The notes beneath the pieces are model-generated. The model saw only the letters and a list, made by a program, of their open reading frames with translations, had not been told where the DNA came from and did no database searches. Source: an uncultured Dyadobacter sp. (lineage in GTDB: Bacteria; Bacteroidota; Bacteroidia; Cytophagales; Spirosomataceae). Taken from it: a DNA stretch of 64,000 nt. A program made the translations under genes and the position numbers. Where the stretch lies: contig NZ_CAMLSE010000001.1 of assembly GCF_946482605.1 (NCBI RefSeq), forward strand, positions 496,001-560,000, in the 5' to 3' direction. This document shows positions 8,032-16,760 of this stretch, piece after piece (the stretch's first letter is position 1; every line of letters begins with the position of its first letter).

Positions 8032-9513
8032 ATGTCTGTAAAAACCATTCGCGGAAATCTGCTCTTCTGGAAAATCAGCGCCGTTTTTGCGAGCTTGCTG
8101 CTGGTACTGGCCCTGGTTTTCGTGCTCATCGGCTCGCGTTTTTCCAAATCCTACTACATGGCTGCACATCAGCAGCTTTATGGCGACATTGCCGGTCACC
8201 TGGCTACGTTTACCCAGCCGATCAAAAACGGACGACCCGACACCACTGTCACCCACGACATTATCCATTCCACGATGGTGGCCAATCCGAGCGTGGAAGT
8301 ATACCTGCTCGATACCCAGGGTAATATCACCGACTATGTAGTGCCCGAGGCCACGGTACACATGACGAAGGTCGATATGGGCACCGTAAATGAGTGGCTT
8401 ACATCAGAAGCCGGCAACCGCCCGCTTGGCGACAATCCGAAGCGGCCGGGCGAGGAAAGTATTTTTTCTGTCGCGCCTGTCTTGGAAAATGGTAAAATCG
8501 CCGGTTACGTGTACGCGGTGCTCGCGAGCGAGAAGCAGAAGGAGATCCTGGGCGCGCTCAATGGCGACCTGTATTTCCGGCTGGCACTTTACATATTCTT
8601 TGCAGCGCTATTGGGCGCATTTGTAGTAGGTGTCGTGACGTTCTTTCTCATCACCGACAGTATTTGCAGCATTGCAGGCGTGTTCAAACAGTTTCAGGAT
8701 GGCGACTATGGCGCGCGCATCAATGGTTATGTCAAAGGCAATCTCGGGGTGCTCACTGCCACATTCAACGAAATGGCCGATGTGATCGTGGACAATTTCG
8801 AAAAGATCACCGCCACCGACCGCTTTCGCCAGGAGCTGATAGCCAATGTTTCCCATGATCTCCGGACTCCGCTTTCGATCATGCAGGGTTACACGGAAAC
8901 GATGCTGATCAAAGGCGACTCGCTATCCCGCACCGAAGCCGACAGATACCTCGCTATTATTCACGACGGCACCAAAAAGCTGTCGGCGCTGGTTGAGCAG
9001 CTGTTTCAGTATTCCAAACTCGAAGCGAACATCGTGGAGCCGCAGAAGGAGTTTTTCCCGATCAGCGAGCTGGTGTCCGACATTGTTAGTGCTTATCAGT
9101 TGAAAGCCCGGGGGCGGAACATCGATTTGAAACTGAACATTCCCGGTGGACTGCCAGCCGTTTTCGCAGATATCAGCCTTACTGAAAGGATTTTTCAGAA
9201 CCTGCTCGACAATGCATTTAAATTCACGCCCGATGGCGGACAAATTTCGATTGAACTGATACAAGACGGAGAGAGCGTCACGGCCAGGGTCAGCGATACC
9301 GGGATTGGCATTGCCAGAGAATATCAGGAGCAGATTTTCGAGCGTTACAAGCAGGCCGATCTCCACACATCGACTGGTAAAGGAATGGGTTTAGGACTTG
9401 CGATTGTCAAAAAGATCCTCGAACTGCATCAGAGCTCCATCAGGGTTTTCAGTGAAAAAGGAACCGGGGCCATTTTTGAGTTCGAGCTCCCGACCGTTCA
9501 GGTCGTTGGCTGA
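8032..9513 (+). CDS. Sensor histidine kinase, partner of the OmpR-type regulator
   Basis: The start at 8032 follows the regulator's stop directly; 493 residues. The first membrane helix spans about 14-34, a periplasmic sensor domain about 35-180 (with VEVYLLDTQGNIT, PAS/Cache-like), the second helix about 183-207, then HAMP to about 260. The H-box is ANVSHDLRTP with H275; the N-box contains NLLDNAFKFTPDGG; G boxes are DTGIGI and GKGMGLGLAI. All catalytic motifs are intact, so it should autophosphorylate and pass phosphate to D54 of the adjacent regulator. The signal sensed is not evident. Confidence 0.96.
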   Translation: MSVKTIRGNLLFWKISAVFASLLLVLALVFVLIGSRFSKSYYMAAHQQLYGDIAGHLATFTQPIKNGRPDTTVTHDIIHSTMVANPSVEVYLLDTQGNITDYVVPEATVHMTKVDMGTVNEWLTSEAGNRPLGDNPKRPGEESIFSVAPVLENGKIAGYVYAVLASEKQKEILGALNGDLYFRLALYIFFAALLGAFVVGVVTFFLITDSICSIAGVFKQFQDGDYGARINGYVKGNLGVLTATFNEMADVIVDNFEKITATDRFRQELIANVSHDLRTPLSIMQGYTETMLIKGDSLSRTEADRYLAIIHDGTKKLSALVEQLFQYSKLEANIVEPQKEFFPISELVSDIVSAYQLKARGRNIDLKLNIPGGLPAVFADISLTERIFQNLLDNAFKFTPDGGQISIELIQDGESVTARVSDTGIGIAREYQEQIFERYKQADLHTSTGKGMGLGLAIVKKILELHQSSIRVFSEKGTGAIFEFELPTVQVVG

Positions 9514-9595
9514 TATGCGCGAAAACCAGTGACGCAAATTCCGTCAGACCATTGATATAAAGGAATATGCCTTGGGAATATATCTCCGTTCCGGA

Positions 9596-9635
9596 TGTCC
9601 GGCGACGAACGGATCATGTCCGATTGCGAACGGAT
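9596..9635 (+). promoter_or_regulatory. Paired TGTCCG elements, candidate upstream activator site
   Basis: Two 19-base direct repeats lie 21 bases apart: TGTCCGGCGACGAACGGAT at 9596-9614 and TGTCCGATTGCGAACGGAT at 9617-9635. Each also has inverted TCCG/CGGA ends. Their midpoint is about 83 bases before the -24 GG of the promoter at 9697. A similar pair (22-base period) has the same placement before the second PadR/permease module at 39489. The arrangement fits binding sites for an enhancer-binding activator of sigma-54 RNA polymerase. Confidence 0.6.
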
Positions 9636-9696
9636 GCTGGTATCATAAAGCCGTTTCAAAAGCCAAATCAATGCAATGGGTGCCGTTTGCCAGTCA

Positions 9697-9713
9697 TGGT
9701 ATAATATTTGTTA
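9697..9713 (+). promoter_or_regulatory. Sigma-54-like (-24/-12) promoter of the first PadR/permease module
   Basis: TGGTATAATATTTGTTA has GG and TTG(T) separated as in the TGGCAC-N5-TTGCW consensus, with GT rather than GC at -12. The matching promoter of the second module (39590) has a perfect GC. The distance from GG (9698) to the padR ATG is 57 bases here and 58 bases there, and the flanking TATAC is shared. Confidence 0.55.
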
Positions 9714-9754
9714 TACTGAAATAGATTATATGGTATCTCAGAAAATCCGCAGCT

Positions 9755-10090
9755 ATGAGACGAAGTGATCTCGGGGAGTTTGAAGAACTGGTGTTGCTGA
9801 CCGTGGCAGCGCTCACGCCTCATGCCTACACCGTCGCGATTGCCGATGAGCTCGAAGAAGAGACCGGTAATGTGGTTACCTCCGGTGCTGTTCATGCGGC
9901 GCTTCAGCGGCTCGAACGGAAAGGTTATGTTTTGTCGGTTTGGGGAGAGGCCACGGCTGAGCGAGGCGGACGCCGGAAACGGCTGTTTAAAGTATCGGCG
10001 CTCGGCGGACGTATCCTGGAACAGGTTCGGGAGGTGAGAAGCCGCCTGTGGGGCCGCATTTTGCCCGACATCCGGGTCGAATGGAAATAA
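9755..10090 (+). CDS. PadR-family transcriptional regulator
   Basis: The 111-residue protein is a winged-helix PadR: LGEFEELVLLTVAALTPHAYTVAIADELEEE forms the first helices (quoted in part: LGEFEELVLLTVAAL), SGAVHAALQRLERKGYV the recognition region, and GGRRKRLFKVSALGG the wing. It lacks a long C-terminal dimerisation domain. The downstream FtsX permease gene begins 20 bases after its stop. Such small PadR proteins are regularly paired with permeases that carry a PadR-associated prefix domain; the regulator probably controls the permease operon, on top of the sigma-54-like promoter in front. Confidence 0.93.
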   Translation: MRRSDLGEFEELVLLTVAALTPHAYTVAIADELEEETGNVVTSGAVHAALQRLERKGYVLSVWGEATAERGGRRKRLFKVSALGGRILEQVREVRSRLWGRILPDIRVEWK

Positions 10091-10110
10091 ACATTCAAAT
10101 TGAGACTGCC

Positions 10111-12777
10111 ATGAAACCAGCATCTCCCGTTCCTCCAAGCGAAGAACCGCCCCGTCGCCTGACACGGCTGCTCCTTTGGCTGATCGCACCGCACTGGCGC
10201 GAGGAAGCCGCCGGTGACCTCTGCGAGCGATATACCCGACGTGTACGGACCCACGGCAGGGCCAATGCGCGCCTCCGTTACTGGCTCGAACTGTCGTCCT
10301 ATCTCCGTCCCGCATTTTTGAAAAGAAAACCTGACCTCTATCCCTCACCTTTATTTCCAACACCGGCCATGATCAAAAACTACTTCAAAATCGGCTTGCG
10401 TAATCTGGTGCGCAGCAAAGGGTATTCTGCAATCAATATAGGCGGCCTGGCGGCCGGCATGGCCGTGGCAATGCTCATCGGGCTGTGGATCTATGATGAA
10501 CTTTCATTCAACAAGGTCCATGAACACTACGCCTCGATCGGACAGGTGAATACACGCATTAATTTCGAGGGTGAGGAGGGAGTAAATAACACCATGCAGT
10601 ACCCGATGGGCACCGAGCTGAAAACCAATTACAGCCAGTATTTCAGCCACATTGTGATGACTTCGTGGGGTAGCGATCAGATCCTCGCGGCCAATGGGAA
10701 AAAATTCTCCCGCACCGGCCTGTTTATGGAGCCGGGCGCACCGGAAATGTTATCCCTGAAAATGCGCTACGGTACCCGGCAGGGGCTGGCGGGACAAAAT
10801 AGTATCATGCTGTCGGAATCTACGGCCCGGGCGTTTTTCGGGGACACCGACCCGACGGGTAAAATCATTAAACTCAGTAACAGGGACGATCTCAAAGTGA
10901 CCGGTGTTTTCAAGGATCTTCCGGCTAACAGCCAGTTCAAAGACCTCAAATTCCTTTCCCCTTTTACATTATGGGTGGCCAACAACCCGTGGATTTCCGA
11001 GCGGGCCATGGACGATTGGGAAAACCATTTTTTGAAAATATATGTCAAAATCAAGCCGGGACTGGACTTCACCACCGTTTCAGATGCCATTCGTAATGCG
11101 GAGCTGAAAAACCTGGGCGAACTGAAAGAACAGGCGAGGCAAAATCCGCAGGTTTTCATTCTGCCTATGAGCGACTGGCACCTGCATAGCTACCGTCGCG
11201 GCAAACCGGACACCGCCAATCTCACCATGGTGTGGCAGTTCGGCATTGTCGGCGCTATTGTGCTCTTCCTGGCCTGCATTAATTTCATGAACCTGACGAC
11301 CGCGAGGTCCGCGAAACGGGCGAGGGAGGTAGGTGTGCGTAAAAGTGTCGGATCGAAGCGCGGACAGTTGATCGCACAGTTTTTCAGTGAGTCGTTCCTG
11401 GTGGTGATCCTGGCTTACTGCCTTGCATTGGGACTGGCGGTTTCCTCGCTTTCCTGGTTCAACAGCCTGGCAGCCAAAGATATGGTCATGCCGTGGGGCG
11501 ATATTTATTTCTGGACGGGAAGTCTGTGTTTTGTGGCGCTGACCGGATTTCTCGCAGGTTGTTACCCCGCTTTGTATCTGTCGTCGTTTCAGCCGGTAAA
11601 GGTGTTGAAAGGCACTTTCCGGGTGGGCCGGTTTGCCGCATTGCCACGTAAGGCACTGGTGATCGTGCAGTTCACGGTGTCGGTTTCGCTGGTGATCGGC
11701 ACCATTGTAGTGTATCGCCAGATCCAGCTCGCGAAGGACCGGCCCGTGGGTTACACACGCGAAGGGCTGCTGATGATTGCCAAGAAATCGGAGGATTTTA
11801 ACGGTAAGTACGACGTTCTGAGAAGGGAACTCAAAAATACGGGTGCGGTAATGGAAATGGCAGAATCGATGGGGAAGGTTACCGAACTGGCATCCGGCAA
11901 TATCGGTTTCGACTGGAAAGGGAAAGACCCCAATTTGAAAGCCCAGTTCGGAACATTGGCCATTACGACCGAATACGGCAAAACAGTGGGTTGGGAGTTC
12001 GTGCAGGGGCGTGATTTCTCCCGCGCATTCACCTCCGACTCGTCGGGGATGGTCATCAACGAATCGGCGGCCCGGTATCTCAAAATGCAAAACCCCATTG
12101 GAGCGCACATCAGTTGGAAGTTTCAGGATCAGCCCGCGAGGGATTTTACGATTCTCGGCGTGGTGAAGGATATGCTGATGGAGTCGCCCTATGAGCGCGT
12201 CTATCCGACGATGTATATGATTAAAGCGCACGTCGGGACCGACTGGATCGATGTCCGGCTCAACCCCGGCATGAGCGTGCGCGACGCATTACCGAAAGTA
12301 GAGTCGGTATTTCAGAAGCTGATCCCGTCGGCTCCGTTCGAATATAAATTTGCAGATGAGGAATTTGCTGGAAAATTCGCGGCCGAGGAAAGGGTAGGCA
12401 GGCTGGCCGGCTTCTTCTCCGGCCTGGCGATCCTTATTTCTTGCCTGGGTTTACTTGGCTTGGCCTCATTCATGGCAGAACAGCGGACAAAAGAAATCGG
12501 TATCCGCAAAGTGCTGGGTGCTTCGGTGGGGCATTTGTGGCAATTGCTTTCGAAGGACTTTGTCGTGCTCGTGACCGTGTCTTCACTGATCTCCATTCCA
12601 ATTTCCTGGTATTGCATGAACGAATGGCTGCAAAAATTCACTTACCGCACCGAGATTTCCTGGTGGATCTTTATCGCTTGCATTGCCGGCGCATTGACGG
12701 TCACATTGCTTACCGTCAGTTTCCAGGCAGTGCGGACCGCCTTATTGAACCCGGTGAAGACGCTCCGGAGTGAGTGA
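10111..12777 (+). CDS. FtsX/MacB-type ABC transporter permease with PadR-associated prefix domain
   Basis: The start at 10111 (MKPASPVPPSEEPP) matches the layout of the paralogue at 39984; an ATG at 10081 overlapping the padR stop is an alternative. In the 888-residue product, about 1-85 is the prefix domain (LIAPHWREEAAGDLCERY), followed by a membrane helix in YSAINIGGLAAGMAVAMLIG, a MacB-like periplasmic domain, three helices including ARSAKRAREVGVRKSVGS, then a second periplasmic domain and three C-terminal helices with RTKEIGIRKVLGAS. Two FtsX domains in one chain fit the macrolide or lipoprotein exporter class. No ATPase is encoded beside it, so it must borrow one from elsewhere or act as a regulated permease alone. 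Confidence 0.92.
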   Translation: MKPASPVPPSEEPPRRLTRLLLWLIAPHWREEAAGDLCERYTRRVRTHGRANARLRYWLELSSYLRPAFLKRKPDLYPSPLFPTPAMIKNYFKIGLRNLVRSKGYSAINIGGLAAGMAVAMLIGLWIYDELSFNKVHEHYASIGQVNTRINFEGEEGVNNTMQYPMGTELKTNYSQYFSHIVMTSWGSDQILAANGKKFSRTGLFMEPGAPEMLSLKMRYGTRQGLAGQNSIMLSESTARAFFGDTDPTGKIIKLSNRDDLKVTGVFKDLPANSQFKDLKFLSPFTLWVANNPWISERAMDDWENHFLKIYVKIKPGLDFTTVSDAIRNAELKNLGELKEQARQNPQVFILPMSDWHLHSYRRGKPDTANLTMVWQFGIVGAIVLFLACINFMNLTTARSAKRAREVGVRKSVGSKRGQLIAQFFSESFLVVILAYCLALGLAVSSLSWFNSLAAKDMVMPWGDIYFWTGSLCFVALTGFLAGCYPALYLSSFQPVKVLKGTFRVGRFAALPRKALVIVQFTVSVSLVIGTIVVYRQIQLAKDRPVGYTREGLLMIAKKSEDFNGKYDVLRRELKNTGAVMEMAESMGKVTELASGNIGFDWKGKDPNLKAQFGTLAITTEYGKTVGWEFVQGRDFSRAFTSDSSGMVINESAARYLKMQNPIGAHISWKFQDQPARDFTILGVVKDMLMESPYERVYPTMYMIKAHVGTDWIDVRLNPGMSVRDALPKVESVFQKLIPSAPFEYKFADEEFAGKFAAEERVGRLAGFFSGLAILISCLGLLGLASFMAEQRTKEIGIRKVLGASVGHLWQLLSKDFVVLVTVSSLISIPISWYCMNEWLQKFTYRTEISWWIFIACIAGALTVTLLTVSFQAVRTALLNPVKTLRSE

Positions 12778-12849
12778 CGCGAAAATCGGAATGGGGGGCG
12801 ATCTAGGATCATTCACTGTTGTCCGGTTAATTTGCGGTAAAAAGCAAGC

Positions 12850-14952
12850 ATGCAACTCGACATTCATCATCAAACTATCCTTGATTACCTGACGCAAACC
12901 GACAAGCCTATTTTTCTGACTGGCAGGGCGGGGACCGGTAAAACGACCTTTTTGCAACACATCCGCCTGAACCTCGCGAAAGAAATGGTGGTGGTCGCGC
13001 CAACGGCCGTTGCCGCCATTAATGCGGGCGGCGTAACGATACATTCATTTTTCCAGGTCCCGCTGGGGCCGTTGATGCCCGGCGTGCGGGGGAAAAGCAG
13101 GCCTGAGCCGGCAATCCGGTCTGTGAACCCCGAGAAAGAAAAAATGCTCCGGCGGATGCAGCTGCTGATCATCGACGAGATCAGTATGGTGCGGGCGGAT
13201 ACCCTGGATTATATCGACGCCCTGCTCCGGCTGGTGAGGGCGTCGGCCAGGCCCTTCGGCGGCGTTCAGCTGCTGATGATCGGCGATCCTTATCAGTTGC
13301 CGCCCGTCGCCAACAATGACTGGGATTTGCTGAGTTCTTTTTACAAAAGCCCGTATTTCTTTGATAGCCTGGTTTGGGGCTCCCCGGGTTTTCTGACCTT
13401 CGAGCTATCGCGTGTTTACCGGCAGAGCGACCCTGTATTTATCGATATTCTCAACAACGTCAGGGATGGCAAGGTTACGGAAAGCACACTTTCCGCGCTC
13501 AACGCACGGTACATTTCCCAGCCGGATTTTGAGCTGTCCGACTACGTGACGCTTTCCACTCACAACAACAAGGTAAAGGAGATCAACCAGCAGAGGCTCG
13601 ACGCATTGCCGGCTCCCGAACATCTTTTCGTCGCGACCATCTCCGCCGACTTTCCTTCGGAAGCTTTCCCGGCCGAGAAAGAGCTCATACTCAAAGAAGG
13701 AGCGCGCGTGATGTTCATTAAAAACGACAGCTCGGGTAAGAAGCAGTATTACAACGGGCGCGCGGCGCGCGTGTCCCGCATTGAGAACGGTCGTGTTCAT
13801 GTGACCTTTTTCGATGACGGCTCCGACTTTATTGTGATCCCGGAAATCTGGCAGAATGTAAAATATGCTTTGTCGGAAACGGAGGGGAAGATCCGCGAAT
13901 CCAGTGCAGGGACATTCTCCCAGCTGCCGTTGAGACTGTCGTGGGCCGTTACCATTCATAAAAGTCAGGGCCTGACCTTCGACAAACTGGTGGTTGATGT
14001 GCGCACCGCATTTGCGCCAGGGCAGGTATATGTGGCCCTGAGCCGGTGCCGCTCGCTGGATGGCCTCGTGCTGCTTCAACCGGTGAGTGCTGCCAGCGTG
14101 ATGGTGGCCCCCGCGGTAAAAACCTTCATGCAAAATGCGTCCATTAATGCGCACGACAGTTCGGGCCTGGCTGCCTTGCGGCACGAAAGTGTAAAGGAGG
14201 CAGTGATAGACCTTTTCGATTTTACGGTTCTGACAGAATGCTGGGAGCTGGCGGTCGGATTTATCAGTCAAAACGACTTGCTCAATGGACTTGTTGCGCA
14301 AAGGATCGAAGCCGTGTCGAAGCTGATCAACGCCGATCTGATAAAGGTTTCGTCCAATTTTCGCAGGCAAGAGCTCTCGGTACTGCTGGAAGCGTCCGCC
14401 GGGCTGCATTCGGGAGCATTATCTGAAAGGCTGACAAAGGCAACCGGCTATTTCTTTTCAAAGCTCAACGACGCGGTGCGCGAAGTAGCCGATCTGCTCT
14501 CCCAATGCGATCGGCGCGGCCTGGATCCGGACTTTCAGCTGGCTGCGGTACGGCTTAAGCACTGCCTGGGACTGAAAGCGGAAATCTTTTTAAGGTTATC
14601 AGGGATTACGAATCCTGACGAACTGGTGTTGGCCGCTGCAAAGGCGATAACCGACTATCGATCGGAGAAGAGCGAGGTCAAACCAGGGGCAAGCCGCGAA
14701 AAGGAAGCCGTGGCCGACACTGCACTCTTCGAAAAATTGCTTGAATGGCGGGCTGGTATCGCTGAACAGCGAAATGTCCATCCGTACACAATCGTGTCCG
14801 ATGGCGTCCTGACCCAGGTCGTGCAGAAGATGCCAGGTTCGCTGAAGCAATTATCACAAATCAAAAACTTCGGACAAGCCAGGGCATCGGATTTCGGACC
14901 GGATGTCATCCGCATTATCCTGGCAAACAATGGGACCAGCCAGCTGTTTTAG
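12850..14952 (+). CDS. PIF1-like superfamily 1 helicase with C-terminal HRDC-like domain
   Basis: The 700-residue protein has Walker A GRAGTGKTTF at about 25-34, Walker B LLIIDEISMVRAD near 107, a Q-rich sensor GDPYQLPPV near 147, and the late helicase motifs TIHKSQGLTFDKLVVDV and VYVALSRCRSLDGL near 375-400. The last 80 residues (KLLEWRAGIAEQRNVHPYTI, then VVQKMPGSLKQLSQIKNFG) resemble an HRDC nucleic-acid-binding domain. These proteins unwind DNA with 5'-to-3' polarity in the characterised members and are often called UvrD/RecD-like AAA proteins in Bacteroidota. It is transcribed alone, 72 bases after the permease gene. Confidence 0.92.
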   Translation: MQLDIHHQTILDYLTQTDKPIFLTGRAGTGKTTFLQHIRLNLAKEMVVVAPTAVAAINAGGVTIHSFFQVPLGPLMPGVRGKSRPEPAIRSVNPEKEKMLRRMQLLIIDEISMVRADTLDYIDALLRLVRASARPFGGVQLLMIGDPYQLPPVANNDWDLLSSFYKSPYFFDSLVWGSPGFLTFELSRVYRQSDPVFIDILNNVRDGKVTESTLSALNARYISQPDFELSDYVTLSTHNNKVKEINQQRLDALPAPEHLFVATISADFPSEAFPAEKELILKEGARVMFIKNDSSGKKQYYNGRAARVSRIENGRVHVTFFDDGSDFIVIPEIWQNVKYALSETEGKIRESSAGTFSQLPLRLSWAVTIHKSQGLTFDKLVVDVRTAFAPGQVYVALSRCRSLDGLVLLQPVSAASVMVAPAVKTFMQNASINAHDSSGLAALRHESVKEAVIDLFDFTVLTECWELAVGFISQNDLLNGLVAQRIEAVSKLINADLIKVSSNFRRQELSVLLEASAGLHSGALSERLTKATGYFFSKLNDAVREVADLLSQCDRRGLDPDFQLAAVRLKHCLGLKAEIFLRLSGITNPDELVLAAAKAITDYRSEKSEVKPGASREKEAVADTALFEKLLEWRAGIAEQRNVHPYTIVSDGVLTQVVQKMPGSLKQLSQIKNFGQARASDFGPDVIRIILANNGTSQLF

Positions 14953-14974
14953 CGGAAGTTTCATAGCTTGATCT

Positions 14975-15012
14975 TTGAAGGTTCAGGGTGGCAATCATCT
15001 CTGAATCTTCAA
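14975..15012. terminator. Convergent hairpin between the helicase and peptidase genes
   Basis: TTGAAGGTTCAGGG at 14975 and CTCTGAATCTTCAA at 14999-15012 form an imperfect stem of about 14 pairs around TGGCAATCAT. It sits exactly between two convergent stop codons and could end transcription from both sides; there is no long T run. Confidence 0.5.
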
Positions 15013-16164
15013 TTAATCAGTCGCGTAATTTTTAATTTCACTTCGAAGGTAATTATTCAATTCCGTTTGCTTTACATTCAAAATTTCCTCAATAACCGGG
15101 TAGGCATCGCCATCGGATGGTCCGGCCAAGCATAATTTTTTGAGGCCATCCATACCTTCCTTTTCGTAAACCTTTTCGCATAGGAAGGCCGACAGCGCGT
15201 ACATAATATTTGTCTTACCTTCCGAGTGCTTTCTGATTGAAACCACATAATTTAAATCGAGGTCCGGATGTTCATTCAGATACTTTTTTAGGTTAGCTAA
15301 TTCCTTCTTTTTAGACCTCTCGATGTTCCCGCCCAGAAATGTTGCAATTCCTTCATCAACAAAATTGGAGAGTGAGTTCCAATAGGCTTGATTCAGGTAG
15401 GTGTGCACAATTTCGTGGGGGTCAAACTCGGCGCCGATGCCGGAATTTATTATTCTGTTATTGGGATCATTTTCCGAAGATTCCTGAATCGTATTGTACA
15501 TCAGATACGTGTAGTCATAGCCCTGACCTCGTAACCGCTCTTCCGTGTTTTGAAAAACGTAATACTTGGATTGAAAGGTCCTAACATTAAGTAAACCAGC
15601 CAGGCTGTCACTGAAACTGGCCGACTTTTCAGCTTCTGTGTAATTGAATTTGGCTCTGTCTTTATAAAAAAACATAATGCTTCCTACCTGCGTGGAAGTC
15701 CAGTCCTTTGTATGGTAGTCCTGGTACCTGGAAAATACAAACTCTTCCTGAGGGTTTTTTCTCACAACTACATTAAAAATGGAGTGAAGGCTTTTTTCAG
15801 GACTTATGAACCCCGTTTTAAGAATATAAATGGAATCTTTTTTTTGTAAACTCAACAAGACTGGCGAATACTTGGTAAATCGCTTTGTTCTCCGTGAAAT
15901 CTCTATTAATTCAATATCGGGAAACCAGTATTTTTCCTTTTCCGATGCCCACCAAAGTTCCGGTGAATGATACTGTACTGTATCAATGGAGTTTAGATAT
16001 CCTTCCCAATTTCGCAAAATAACAAGCTCTTCCTTGTTTAGGCTTTGTATATCATCATTTATTTTCACGGATATCCTATTGGTTTTCAGGGAATCGGGGG
16101 CGGATTTGGCAGCAAGAAAGGAAAGGAGGGAAATTAGGACTGGAATGATACGGGTTCGACTCAT
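15013..16164 (-). CDS. Secreted HEXXH-type metallopeptidase candidate of unknown family
   Basis: Taking the ATG at 16164 gives 383 residues starting MSRTRIIPVLISLLSFLAAKSA, a plausible signal peptide; the ATG at 16194 is a weaker alternative. The middle region carries HEIVHTYLN near residue 250 with a downstream FVDEGIATFLGG about 20 residues later, the arrangement of gluzincin zinc peptidases (two His from HEXXH and the later Glu). The first 200 residues are beta-rich and unrecognised. The gene is visibly AT-richer than its neighbours and stands alone between a helicase and a kinase, which suggests acquisition from elsewhere. Its substrate is unknown. Confidence 0.72.
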   Translation of the reverse strand: MSRTRIIPVLISLLSFLAAKSAPDSLKTNRISVKINDDIQSLNKEELVILRNWEGYLNSIDTVQYHSPELWWASEKEKYWFPDIELIEISRRTKRFTKYSPVLLSLQKKDSIYILKTGFISPEKSLHSIFNVVVRKNPQEEFVFSRYQDYHTKDWTSTQVGSIMFFYKDRAKFNYTEAEKSASFSDSLAGLLNVRTFQSKYYVFQNTEERLRGQGYDYTYLMYNTIQESSENDPNNRIINSGIGAEFDPHEIVHTYLNQAYWNSLSNFVDEGIATFLGGNIERSKKKELANLKKYLNEHPDLDLNYVVSIRKHSEGKTNIMYALSAFLCEKVYEKEGMDGLKKLCLAGPSDGDAYPVIEEILNVKQTELNNYLRSEIKNYATD

Positions 16165-16760
16165 ATCGGAGGTACCTGAATGTGGATAGAACATGATTTA
16201 AGGCCGTCCGACACGAGATGCAAAGATTGTTGCTCAGGCTATCGGCTATCGAAAGTAAACATTTTGGCGCCTAGCTTCCAATTCGACAAACCGAGTTTTT
16301 GTGGAAAGCATGTAATGTAGCCAGAAAGTCACGCTTGGTATGAAAAAATCAGTCTGTCGGCATGGCTGACAGACTGAACATTCCTCGCCTCCACAAGGAA
16401 TTTCCACACAATCATTGACCCGGCAAAGCCGGGACCATGATTAAACACTCAACGTTAATTGACTAGAAGTACGACTATAGTGTCTGTCAAACCATGTAAA
16501 GTGAAAACAGTAGCGTTATGTGGCCCTAGCCGATCCCCGGCAGCCATGTCGTTGATCATCCGACGCCTTATCAGGGAGTGATGCAAAACTATCGGCGCAG
16601 AGCCAATTAAAAAATACAGCGCTTGTGGGATTTTTGTACTGCAAATACAGTAGGCGCAATGCCGGAAATTGTAGAATCAATTGGTAATTACCTACCGAGG
16701 GTGTGTAAACGTAAGTTAAAATGTGTGATGTCCTGTACTGAGGCTGGCCTGAATGACAGT
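16165..16760. other. 596-base stretch without a gene
   Basis: No frame with protein-like character is visible on either strand. It holds a minus-strand terminator hairpin (16343-16377), a six-base inverted repeat CCCGGC-AAA-GCCGGG at 16419-16433, and near 16697-16730 a GGGTGTGTAAACGT stretch that faintly resembles an insertion-sequence end. The promoter of the peptidase gene must lie at its left end. Confidence 0.6.
16343..16377 (-). terminator. Rho-independent terminator, minus strand
   Basis: A perfect 10-base inverted repeat (TCAGTCTGTC at 16349-16358, GACAGACTGA at 16368-16377) with a nine-base loop is followed on the minus strand by six T (16348-16343). It would end transcripts coming from the kinase operon, 384 bases after the kinase stop codon. 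Confidence 0.75.

Noticed and set aside
11080..12231. Long minus-strand open frame (383 residues) across the first permease gene
   Set aside because: It lies entirely inside a gene with clear FtsX homology on the plus strand; the translation is rich in His, Arg and Gln with no recognisable domain. It is a by-product of GC-biased third positions.
13405..14409. Minus-strand frame of 334 residues inside the helicase gene
   Set aside because: It is antisense to conserved helicase motifs and has an atypical composition.
16696..16730. GGGTGTGTAAACGT stretch resembling an insertion-sequence end
   Set aside because: No matching inverted partner, target duplication or transposase remnant was found nearby, so the resemblance is not sufficient.
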